Both the position numbers and the translations under genes were made by a program. From CAWBJP01 sp044867425 (GTDB lineage: Bacteria; Actinomycetota; Acidimicrobiia; IMCC26256; BP-133): DNA of 64,000 nt. Positions within the stretch are counted from its first letter, which is position 1. Each line of letters starts with the position of its first letter. The notes under the pieces are model-generated. The model was not told the DNA's origin. It saw only the letters and a list, made by a program, of their open reading frames with translations, and searched no databases. The DNA lies in assembly GCA_044867425.1 (NCBI GenBank), contig JBIOUX010000115.1, positions 1 through 64,000 of the forward strand. The letters run 5' to 3'. Shown piece by piece: positions 57,207 through 64,000 of the stretch.

Positions 57207-58121
57207 GTGATGCTCGGTCTGGCCCTCGACCGCCCGGCGGTCATGGGCATCGTCAACGTCACCCCCGACTCGTTTTCCGACGGGGGGCGCTACCTCGACG
57301 CCGGTCTGGCCGTGGCCCACGGCCTCGACCTGGTGGTGGCGGGAGCGGATGTGCTCGATGTGGGCGGCGAGTCGACCCGGCCCGGCGCCACTCCGGTCGA
57401 GGCCGGCGAGGAGATCCGCCGGGTGGTGCCCGTCGTCCGCCGCCTGGCCACCGAAGCGGGCGTGCCCGTGAGCGTGGACACCATGAAGGCCGAGGTGGCG
57501 GCGGCCGCCCTGGAGGCGGGGGCCAGGGTGATCAACGACGTGTCCGCCGGACGGGCCGACGCTGCCATGCTGCCCCTGGTGGCCGGCGCCGGCGCCGGCT
57601 ACGTCGCCATGCACATGCTGGGGACTCCCGCCACCATGCAGGAAGACCCCCGCTACGACGACGTGGTGGCCGAGGTGGGCGACTTCCTCGAGGAACGGCT
57701 GGAGGCGGCCACCGGCGCCGGGATCGCCGCCGGGGATCTCATGGCCGACCCTGGCATCGGGTTCGGCAAGACCACGGCCCACAACCTCGAGCTTCTCCGC
57801 CGCCTGCCCGAGCTGGTGGAGCGCCTCGCTCCCGTCCCCGTGCTGGTGGGCGTGTCGCGCAAGGCCTTCCTCGGCCAGGTGCTGGCCGGGCCCGACGGGC
57901 GCAGCCGGCCCGCGGACGAGCGGGAGGAGGCCACGCTGGCCAGCGTGGTCTGGGCCTTCGATCACGGGGCGGCCATGGTGCGGGTCCATGACGCCCGTCC
58001 TGCTGCCGAGGCGGCCCAGCTGCTCACCGCGCTGGCCGCCGTTGGCCCGTCCGACCCCGATCTCGAGGTCAGCTGGCGACAGCCACGACCCGGAGACCGG
58101 CCCAGGACGACCACGAGCTGA
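57207..58121 (+). CDS. folP: Dihydropteroate synthase
   Basis: Joins 6-hydroxymethyl-dihydropterin diphosphate to p-aminobenzoate; the sulfonamide target. 304 residues. Signatures: VMGIVNVTPDSFSDGGRYLD, DVGGESTRPGATPV, VSVDTMKAEVAAAALEAG, NDVSAG, DPGIGFGKT, GVSRKAFLG. GTG at 57207. The C-terminus carries an extra Arg/Pro/Thr-rich tail of about 25 residues. folB and folK, which normally follow, are absent. Confidence 0.95.
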   Translation: MMLGLALDRPAVMGIVNVTPDSFSDGGRYLDAGLAVAHGLDLVVAGADVLDVGGESTRPGATPVEAGEEIRRVVPVVRRLATEAGVPVSVDTMKAEVAAAALEAGARVINDVSAGRADAAMLPLVAGAGAGYVAMHMLGTPATMQEDPRYDDVVAEVGDFLEERLEAATGAGIAAGDLMADPGIGFGKTTAHNLELLRRLPELVERLAPVPVLVGVSRKAFLGQVLAGPDGRSRPADEREEATLASVVWAFDHGAAMVRVHDARPAAEAAQLLTALAAVGPSDPDLEVSWRQPRPGDRPRTTTS

Positions 58122-58122
58122 C

Positions 58123-58665
58123 ATGGCCACCACACCGCGACCGATGAAGGGGAAGTGGGCCAAGGGCATCGAGCCCCGCTTCTTCATCTGGGTCATCAAG
58201 GACCGCCTGGCCGCCTGCGAGCGGCCCGGTGGCTATGCCCGCAACCACCGCAAGGTGCGCCGGATGGAGGAGATCATCTGGCTGCAGCAGCACGAGTTCA
58301 CCCGGGTCGTCTCGCTCCTGGACACGCCCCACAATCTCCATGCCTACGAGGAGATGGGCATGCCCTGCCTCCAGGTGGCCCTCGGCCCCGCCGGCGGCGA
58401 CCTGCCCGTCCTCCTCCCCGAGGTCTTCACCACCATCGCCGAGCTGCTCGATGATCCCGACGAGCGCATCCTCATCCACCTGGAGGAGTTCGGCGACCGC
58501 CTGCTGGGCGTGATCGCCGGCTACCTGCTCTACACCGGCCTGGTGGACACGGGGCCGCTCGCCGTCTCGGTGGTGGAGCGCCTCACCCAGCGCCAGATGG
58601 GCCCTCCGGGACGGGAGATCGTGAGTGTGACTCTGGAAGAGAAGCTGACCCGGCGCCGGAAGTAG
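58123..58665 (+). CDS. Phosphatase-fold protein, probably inactive (pseudophosphatase)
   Basis: 180 residues. The arrangement is that of small dual-specificity/tyrosine phosphatases: RVVSLLDTPHNLHAYEEMGM, the middle helix PEVFTTIAELLDDPDERILI, then HLEEFGDRLLGVIAGYLL where active enzymes have HC(x5)R followed by TG(x3)AAYL. Here the nucleophile Cys is Leu120, while His119 and Arg126 are kept and the loop is acidic. It is therefore probably a phosphate-binding or partner-binding pseudo-enzyme. The assignment is by eye and unconfirmed. ATG at 58123, 1 bp after folP; likely the same transcript. Confidence 0.6.
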   Translation: MATTPRPMKGKWAKGIEPRFFIWVIKDRLAACERPGGYARNHRKVRRMEEIIWLQQHEFTRVVSLLDTPHNLHAYEEMGMPCLQVALGPAGGDLPVLLPEVFTTIAELLDDPDERILIHLEEFGDRLLGVIAGYLLYTGLVDTGPLAVSVVERLTQRQMGPPGREIVSVTLEEKLTRRRK

Positions 58666-58705
58666 GCTTTTCCCACGTGATGACGCCAGAACGAGGGGCT
58701 GTGCT

Positions 58706-59992
58706 GTGCCGGGGACGGTGATCGTCGGCACCCAGTGGGGGGACGAGGGCAAGGGCCGCTTCACCGACCTGCTGGCCGATCAGATGCAGATGGTCGTCCG
58801 CTACCAGGGCGGACACAATGCCGGCCACACCATCGTCGCCGACGGGCACACCCTGGCGCTCCAGCTCGTGCCCTCGGGGATCCTCTATCCCCACATCACC
58901 CCGGTCATCGGCAACGGCGTGGTGGTCGACCCGGCCGTGCTCCTGGCCGAGCTCGACATGCTCGCCGGCAAGGGCATCGACACCTCCCGCCTGGCGCTGT
59001 CGGGCAACGCCCACCTGATCATGCCCTACCACTTCGAGCTCGACCGGGTGACGGAGCGGTTCCTGGGCAAGTCGAAGCTGGGCACCACCAAGCGGGGCAT
59101 CGGGCCCGCCTACGCCGACAAGGCCAACCGGGTCGGCATCCGGGTTCAGGACCTGCTGGATGAGAAGATCTTCGCCGCCAAGCTCGACCTGGCCCTGCGG
59201 GAGAAGAACGGCGTCCTGGCCAAGGTGTACAACCGCCTGCCCCTCACCGCGGGCGAGATCTTCACCCGCTACCGCAGCTACCGGGCTCGCCTGGAGCCGA
59301 TGATCGCCGACACCGTCCACCTCGTCCACGAGGCCCTGGCTGCCGGCCACCACGTCCTCTTCGAGGGGGCCCAGGCCACCTTCCTGGACCTCGACCACGG
59401 CACCTATCCCTATGTGACGTCGTCCAACCCGGTAGCCGGCGGGGCCTGCACCGGGGCCGGCGTGGGCCCCCGGGACATCGACCGGGTCATCGGGGTGGTC
59501 AAGGCCTACGTCACCCGGGTGGGCAGCGGGCCCTTCCCCACCGAGCTGTTCGACGAGACCGGCGACCTGCTGGTGGAGCGGGGCGACGAGTACGGCACCA
59601 ACACCGGGCGACGGCGCCGGCCCGGCTGGCTCGACGCCGTCATGCTCCGGCACGCCATCCGCCTCAACACCTGCACCGAGCTGGCCATCACCAAGCTGGA
59701 CGTCCTCGCCGCCCTGCCCGAGCTCCGGATCTGTGTGGCCTACGAGGACGACCAGGGCCAGCGCTACACCCACGTCCCCTACCACCAGTCGGTGCTCCAC
59801 AAGGTGCGCCCGATCTACGAGACCCTCCCGGGCTGGGAGCGGGAGATCGGCGAGGTCAACCGGCTGGAGGACCTCCCCGGCCCGGCCCGGACCTACGTGG
59901 CCCGCATCGAGGAGCTGGCCGGGGTGCCGGTCACCTACGTGGCGGTCGGCCCCGCCCGGGACCAGACGGTCGTCATGCCCACCGCCGCCTGA
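58706..59992 (+). CDS. purA: Adenylosuccinate synthetase
   Basis: IMP + Asp + GTP to adenylosuccinate. 428 residues. GTP loop VGTQWGDEGKGRFTDLLAD, GGHNAGHTIV, GTTKRGIGPAYADKANRVGI, and the C-terminal guanine-binding part near ITKLDVLA. GTG at 58706 has GAGGGG upstream. A TAGGCT box at 58663-58668 may be its -10. First of six overlapping or abutting pur genes. Confidence 0.96.
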   Translation: MPGTVIVGTQWGDEGKGRFTDLLADQMQMVVRYQGGHNAGHTIVADGHTLALQLVPSGILYPHITPVIGNGVVVDPAVLLAELDMLAGKGIDTSRLALSGNAHLIMPYHFELDRVTERFLGKSKLGTTKRGIGPAYADKANRVGIRVQDLLDEKIFAAKLDLALREKNGVLAKVYNRLPLTAGEIFTRYRSYRARLEPMIADTVHLVHEALAAGHHVLFEGAQATFLDLDHGTYPYVTSSNPVAGGACTGAGVGPRDIDRVIGVVKAYVTRVGSGPFPTELFDETGDLLVERGDEYGTNTGRRRRPGWLDAVMLRHAIRLNTCTELAITKLDVLAALPELRICVAYEDDQGQRYTHVPYHQSVLHKVRPIYETLPGWEREIGEVNRLEDLPGPARTYVARIEELAGVPVTYVAVGPARDQTVVMPTAA

Positions 59993-61257
59993 TGCGGGTC
60001 CTGGTCGTCGGCTCCGGCGGACGGGAGCACGCCCTGGCCTGGGGCCTGAGCCGGGCCGGCCACGAGGTGGTGGGCGCCCCCGGCAGCCCGGGCATCGCCG
60101 GGCTCGGCCGCTGCCTGGCGGTGGACGCCGCCGACCCGGCGGCGGTGGCGGCGCTGGCCGACGACCTCGACGTCGAGGTGGTGGTGGTGGGTCCCGAGGT
60201 CCCGCTGGTGGCCGGGGTGGTCGACGCCGTGGAGGCCCGGGGGCGCCTGGCCTTCGGGCCCCGGGCCGCCGCCGCCCGCCTGGAGGGGTCGAAGGCGTGG
60301 ATGAAGGAGGTGCTGGCCGGAGCCGGGGTTCCCACCGCCCGGTTCGGCACCTTCACCGACGAGGCCGCGGCCGGCGCCTTCCTCGAGGCCCTGCCCGGCT
60401 TCTACGTGGTAAAGACAGACGGGCTGGCGGCGGGGAAAGGCGTGCTTGTGACCGAGTCGCTGGCCGAGGCCAAGGAGGCGGTGCGGGTCTACCTCTCCGG
60501 CGAGGCGTTCGGCGACGCCGGGCGCACCGTGGTCATCGAGGAGGGCCTCACCGGGCCGGAGCTGTCGCTGCTCGTCCTGTGCGACGGGCGTCCCGACGGT
60601 GCCCTCCCCCTCGCCCCCGCCCAGGATTTCAAACGCATCGGCGAGGGCGACACCGGCCCCAACACGGGCGGCATGGGGGCCTACTCGCCGGTGCCCTTCG
60701 TGGGCCCCGATGTCGTCGAGGAGGTGCTGGCCAAGGCGATCCTGCCGACGCTGCACGATCTCGAGGGACGGGAGGTGCCCTACCGGGGGATCCTCTACGC
60801 CGGGCTCATGCTCACTCCCGAGGGCCCCAAGATCCTGGAGTACAACGTCCGCTTCGGCGACCCGGAGTGCCAGGTTGTGATTCCCCGGCTGGCATCTGAT
60901 CTCGGTGCGCATCTTCGGGAATCGGCGGAAGGCCGCCTGCGGACCCCCGTGGTCTGGCACGACGAGGCGTGCATCACGGTGGTGCTGGCGTCGGAGGGAT
61001 ACCCTGCTTCGCCTCGGACGGGGGACCCTGTCCTCGGTCTCGAAGCGGCCGGTGAGGTGGAGGGAGTCACGGTTTTTCACGCTGGGACAAAGCGCAATGA
61101 GGGAGGCGACGTCCTGACCGGCGGGGGCCGGGTCTTGAACGTCACCGCGCTGGGGTCTTCGTTGGCGGAGGCGCGGGAGCGTGCCTACCGGGCGGTCGAT
61201 CGGATCTCGTGGCCCGGCATGCAGTTCCGGCGGGACATCGCCAGGGGGTCGCGGTGA
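59992..61257 (+). CDS. purD: Phosphoribosylamine-glycine ligase
   Basis: An ATP-grasp enzyme of 421 residues. N-terminal MRVLVVGSGGREHALAWGLS, central ATP-binding YVVKTDGLAAGKGVLVTESL, and TGPNTGGMGAYSPVPFV with EYNVRFGDPECQVVIPRL. ATG at 59992 overlaps the purA stop by 1 bp (TGATG). Length and motifs are normal. Confidence 0.96.
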   Translation: MRVLVVGSGGREHALAWGLSRAGHEVVGAPGSPGIAGLGRCLAVDAADPAAVAALADDLDVEVVVVGPEVPLVAGVVDAVEARGRLAFGPRAAAARLEGSKAWMKEVLAGAGVPTARFGTFTDEAAAGAFLEALPGFYVVKTDGLAAGKGVLVTESLAEAKEAVRVYLSGEAFGDAGRTVVIEEGLTGPELSLLVLCDGRPDGALPLAPAQDFKRIGEGDTGPNTGGMGAYSPVPFVGPDVVEEVLAKAILPTLHDLEGREVPYRGILYAGLMLTPEGPKILEYNVRFGDPECQVVIPRLASDLGAHLRESAEGRLRTPVVWHDEACITVVLASEGYPASPRTGDPVLGLEAAGEVEGVTVFHAGTKRNEGGDVLTGGGRVLNVTALGSSLAEARERAYRAVDRISWPGMQFRRDIARGSR

Positions 61258-62588
61258 TTCCCCGGTATTCGATCTCCCCGATGAAGGACCTCTTCACCGA
61301 CGAGGCCAAGTTCGGCACCTGGCTGGAGGTGGAGATCCTGGCCGTGGAGGCGTGGGCCGAGTTGGGGGTGGTGCCCGCGGCCGACGCCGCCGCCATCCGG
61401 GAGCGGGCCGGCTTCGACGTGGCCGCCATCGAGGACCGGGAGCGGGTCACCAGCCACGACGTGGCTGCTTTCGTCGACGTGGTGGCGCAGCGGGCGGGGG
61501 AGCCGGCGGGCAAGTGGGTCCACTACGGGCTCACGTCGTCCGACGTGGTCGACACCGCGTTGTCCCTCATCCTCACCCGGGCCGCCGACCTGCTGGTGGA
61601 GGCGGCCGCCCGCCTCGAGGCGGTCATCGCCAAACGGGCCCGCGAGCTGCGGGACGTCCCCATGGTGGGTCGGACCCATGGCATCCACGCCGAGCCCACC
61701 ACCATGGGGGCCAAGCTGGCCCTGTGGGCGCTCCAGATGCGCCGGGAGCGGACCCGGCTGCGCCGGGCCCGGGCGGCGGTGGCGGTGGGCAAGCTGTCGG
61801 GGGCGGTGGGGACGTACTCCAACGTCGACCCCAAGGTGGAGGCCTACGTGTGCCGGCGCCTCGGCCTGCGTCCGGTACCCGCCACCCAGGTCCTGGCCCG
61901 GGACCGCCACGCCGAGTTCGCCTACGCCTGCGCCTCGGCCGGGGCGGCGGTGGAGGCCTTCGCCACCGAGATCCGCCATCTGCAGCGCACCGAGGTCGGC
62001 GAGGCCGCCGAACCCTTCGCCACCGGTGCCCAGAAGGGCTCGTCGGCCATGCCCCACAAGCGCAACCCGGTGCGCTGCGAGCAGCTCAGCGGCCTCGCCC
62101 GGGTGCTGCGGGCCAACGTGGTGCCCGCCCTGGAGAACGTGGCCCTGTGGCACGAGCGGGACATCTCCCACTCCTCAGTGGAGCGGGTCGTCCTCCCCGA
62201 CTCGGCCATGCTGGCCTACTACCTGCTCGTCCGCTTCGCCGACATCGTGGACGGCCTCGAGGTCTTTCCCGAGCGGATGCTGGAGAACCTGGAGCGGTCC
62301 TACGGGCTGGTGTTCTCCCAGCCGGTGCTGCTGGCCCTGGTGGAGGCCGGCCTGTCCCGGGACGCCGCCTACCGCATCACCCAGCGGGCTGCCATGGCCG
62401 CCTGGGAGCAGCGCCGCCCGTTCCACGAGGTCCTGCTGGCCGACCCCGAGGTGACGGCGCGCCTGACCCCCGAGCGCCTGGCCGCCTGCTTCGACCTGAA
62501 GGCCGCCCTGGCCAACGCCGGACGGGTCTTCGACGCGCTCGACCATGATGACGGGGACCCCGCGGACCCCGTGGAGGAGGACGGATAA
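61254..62588 (+). CDS. purB: Adenylosuccinate lyase
   Basis: Acts twice in purine synthesis, splitting fumarate from SAICAR and adenylosuccinate. 444 residues. WVHYGLTSSDVVDTALSLIL, VGRTHGIHAEPTTMGAKLAL (acid/base His), and the flexible signature loop GSSAMPHKRNPVRCEQLSGL with the catalytic Ser. GTG at 61254 overlaps the purD stop by 4 bp. Confidence 0.96.
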   Translation: MIPRYSISPMKDLFTDEAKFGTWLEVEILAVEAWAELGVVPAADAAAIRERAGFDVAAIEDRERVTSHDVAAFVDVVAQRAGEPAGKWVHYGLTSSDVVDTALSLILTRAADLLVEAAARLEAVIAKRARELRDVPMVGRTHGIHAEPTTMGAKLALWALQMRRERTRLRRARAAVAVGKLSGAVGTYSNVDPKVEAYVCRRLGLRPVPATQVLARDRHAEFAYACASAGAAVEAFATEIRHLQRTEVGEAAEPFATGAQKGSSAMPHKRNPVRCEQLSGLARVLRANVVPALENVALWHERDISHSSVERVVLPDSAMLAYYLLVRFADIVDGLEVFPERMLENLERSYGLVFSQPVLLALVEAGLSRDAAYRITQRAAMAAWEQRRPFHEVLLADPEVTARLTPERLAACFDLKAALANAGRVFDALDHDDGDPADPVEEDG

Positions 62589-63476
62589 GTGGTTTCCATC
62601 GCCCTGCCCAAGGTGCGCTCGGGGAAGGTGCGGGAGGTGTACGAGGTCTCGGACGACTCGCTGCTGCTGGTGGCCTCCGACCGCATCTCGGCCTTCGATG
62701 TCGTGCTCGACCAGCCCATCCCCGACAAGGGCCGGGTCCTCACCGGCCTGTCCACCCACTGGTTCAACGCCACCTCCGATCTGGTGGAGAACCACCTGAT
62801 CTCCGCCGACCCCACCGACCTCCCCTCCATGTGCGGGCCGGACGTGGCCGGGCGGGCCATGTTGGTCCGGGCCGCCCAGCCCGTCCCCATGGAATGTGTG
62901 GTGCGGGGCTACCTGTTCGGGTCGGCCTGGAAGGAGTACGAGAAGTCGGGGACGGTCAACGGCGTGGCCCTGCCCGAGGGCCTGGTGGAGGCGGCCCGGC
63001 TCGACGAGCCCATCTTCACGCCCACCACCAAGGCCACCGAGGGCCACGACCTGGCCCTCACCCCCGAGGAGGCCGTCGCGCTGGTGGGCCGGTCCCGTTA
63101 CGAGGAGCTGCGCGACCTGTCCATCGCCGTGTACCGCTTCGGTTCGGTCAACGCCGCCATGCGGGGCATCCTGCTGGCCGACACCAAGTTCGAGTTCGGC
63201 GAGGTCGACGGCCGGCTGATCCTGATCGACGAAGCCCTCACCCCGGACTCGTCCCGGTTCTGGCCCGCCGATGAATGGGAGCCGGGCACCGTACCGCCCT
63301 CCTTCGACAAGCAGTACGTGCGCCAGTACCTGCTCGACACCGGCTGGGACGGCACCCCGCCTCCGCCGCCGCTCCCCGACGACGTGGTGGCCGGGACCCG
63401 GTCGCGATACATCGAGGCCTACGACCTGCTCACCGAGTCGAGCTTTGACGACTGGTACGGAGGCGAGACGGCATGA
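62589..63476 (+). CDS. purC: SAICAR synthetase
   Basis: CAIR + Asp + ATP to SAICAR. 295 residues, longer than the 235-residue E. coli enzyme and like the yeast/actinobacterial form. GKVREVYEVSDDSLLLVASD, RISAFDVVLDQPIPDKGRVL, ECVVRGYLFGSAWKEYEKSG, and LIDEALTPDSSRFWPADEWE. GTG at 62589 immediately follows the purB stop. Confidence 0.95.
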   Translation: MVSIALPKVRSGKVREVYEVSDDSLLLVASDRISAFDVVLDQPIPDKGRVLTGLSTHWFNATSDLVENHLISADPTDLPSMCGPDVAGRAMLVRAAQPVPMECVVRGYLFGSAWKEYEKSGTVNGVALPEGLVEAARLDEPIFTPTTKATEGHDLALTPEEAVALVGRSRYEELRDLSIAVYRFGSVNAAMRGILLADTKFEFGEVDGRLILIDEALTPDSSRFWPADEWEPGTVPPSFDKQYVRQYLLDTGWDGTPPPPPLPDDVVAGTRSRYIEAYDLLTESSFDDWYGGETA

Positions 63477-63736
63477 CGGCCTACGAGGCCCGGATCGAGG
63501 TCGGGCACCGGCCGGGCATCCTCGACCCTCAGGGCGGTGTCATCGAGCGGGCCCTGCCGGCCCTGGGGTACGCCAACGTGTCGCAGGTGCGGGTGGGCAA
63601 GAGCATCCGCCTGCAGGTGGACGCCGCCGATGAAGGCGCGGCCCGCACCCAGGTGGAGGAGATGTGCGCCCGCCTGCTGGCCAATCCCGTCATCGAGGAC
63701 TTCAACATCGAGCTCTTCCCGGTGAATCACCGATGA
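63473..63736 (+). CDS. purS: FGAM synthetase subunit PurS
   Basis: 87 residues. The small subunit that holds the PurL-PurQ complex together in organisms with short PurL. VGHRPGILDPQGGVIERALP and VSQVRVGKSIRLQVDAADEG are typical. ATG at 63473 overlaps the purC stop by 4 bp. Its presence predicts a short PurL beyond the window. Confidence 0.94.
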   Translation: MTAYEARIEVGHRPGILDPQGGVIERALPALGYANVSQVRVGKSIRLQVDAADEGAARTQVEEMCARLLANPVIEDFNIELFPVNHR

Positions 63737-64000
63737 ACACCCGGGTCGGAGTCGTACTGTTCCCCGGTACGAATTGCGAGCACGACGTCGTCTGGGCCGT
63801 GAACGCGATCGGCGGCTCCGCCGAGCTGCTCTGGCATGCGGATCGTGACCTTCGTGGTGTCGATGCCGTGGTGCTTCCCGGCGGATTTGCCCATGGTGAC
63901 TACCTGCGGACCGGTGCCATCGCCCGTTTCTCACCCGTGATGGACGCAGTGTCGGCCTTCGCCGCGGAGGGTGGTCCTGTGGTGGGTATCTGCAACGGCT
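63733..64000 (+). CDS. purQ: FGAM synthetase glutaminase subunit PurQ (cut by window end)
   Basis: The first 89 residues are visible. Class I glutamine amidotransferase: VGVVLFPGTNCEHDVVWAVN, VVLPGGFAHGDYLRTGAIAR, and the nucleophile Cys in VVGICNG at the edge. ATG at 63733 overlaps the purS stop by 4 bp. The catalytic His and Glu lie outside the window. Confidence 0.93.
   Translation, partial: MNTRVGVVLFPGTNCEHDVVWAVNAIGGSAELLWHADRDLRGVDAVVLPGGFAHGDYLRTGAIARFSPVMDAVSAFAAEGGPVVGICNG

Overview
The window is a 64 kb stretch of a high-GC actinobacterial chromosome. Genes are tightly packed, GTG and TTG starts are common, and ATGA/GTGA overlaps are frequent. Several genes start within about 6-10 nt of a TAnnnT -10 box, which points to leaderless transcripts. 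Gene content and order resemble Mycobacterium (from memory): the Tad block matches Rv3660c-Rv3654c; helicase, topA and holB match Rv3649/Rv3646c/Rv3644c; metalloprotease-tilS-hpt and ftsH-folE-folP match Rv3626c-Rv3624c and Rv3610c-Rv3608c; the ceoB/ceoC block matches Rv2690c-Rv2694c. The 42-residue 'GYWLVASDGGIFSFGDA' repeats, which I associate with Acidimicrobiia, make an uncultured or little-studied member of that class my best guess. This is inference, not a search result.

Layout. 0-2.5 kb: end of an unknown gene, a DrrAB-type ABC exporter and a divergent MarR regulator. 2.5-6.4 kb: a glycogen-binding-domain protein and two related secreted proteins, one with GYWL repeats. 6.7-11.2 kb: glnE and nadE, divergent. 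11.2-14.3 kb: an enoyl-CoA hydratase relative, a ferritin-like di-iron protein with two unknown partners, and an ABM-fold protein. 14.3-17.6 kb: a principal-type sigma factor, a Gmad2 lipoprotein, a selenocysteine tRNA, a 24-residue membrane peptide and a D-cysteine desulfhydrase-like enzyme. 17.7-21.4 kb: a seven-gene Tad pilus operon. 21.5-29.7 kb: two tandem copies of a module made of an LPRTG-anchored protein, a class E-like sortase and an Fn3/proline-rich membrane protein. A stem-loop lies between surface protein and sortase in both copies, and a short hairpin sits just upstream of the Shine-Dalgarno of both surface-protein genes.

29.7-41.1 kb: a DUF1998-type helicase, an OB-fold protein, two RCK/TrkA proteins, two KimA-like potassium transporters in tandem, a K+-independent proton pyrophosphatase and PPK2, so potassium and phosphate-energy metabolism sit together. 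41.1-49.2 kb: DedA, topA, an MFS transporter, tmk, holB with an overlapping tRNA-Thr, and a DUF2079 protein. 49.2-50.4 kb: an ECF sigma/zinc anti-sigma pair and a small membrane protein. 50.4-55.2 kb: metalloprotease, tilS, hpt, ftsH. 55.2-58.7 kb: a secreted CalB-like lipase, an unusual fusion of an XRE helix-turn-helix to GTP cyclohydrolase I, folP, and a protein that looks like a dead tyrosine/dual-specificity phosphatase. 58.7-64 kb: purA-purD-purB-purC-purS-purQ, the last cut by the window edge.

The most interesting items are the HTH-FolE fusion with an inverted repeat spanning the folE/folP promoters, and the duplicated sortase module next to the Tad locus with its conserved RNA hairpins. 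The selenocysteine tRNA and the probable pseudophosphatase follow. No insertion sequences, prophage genes or CRISPR arrays were seen.
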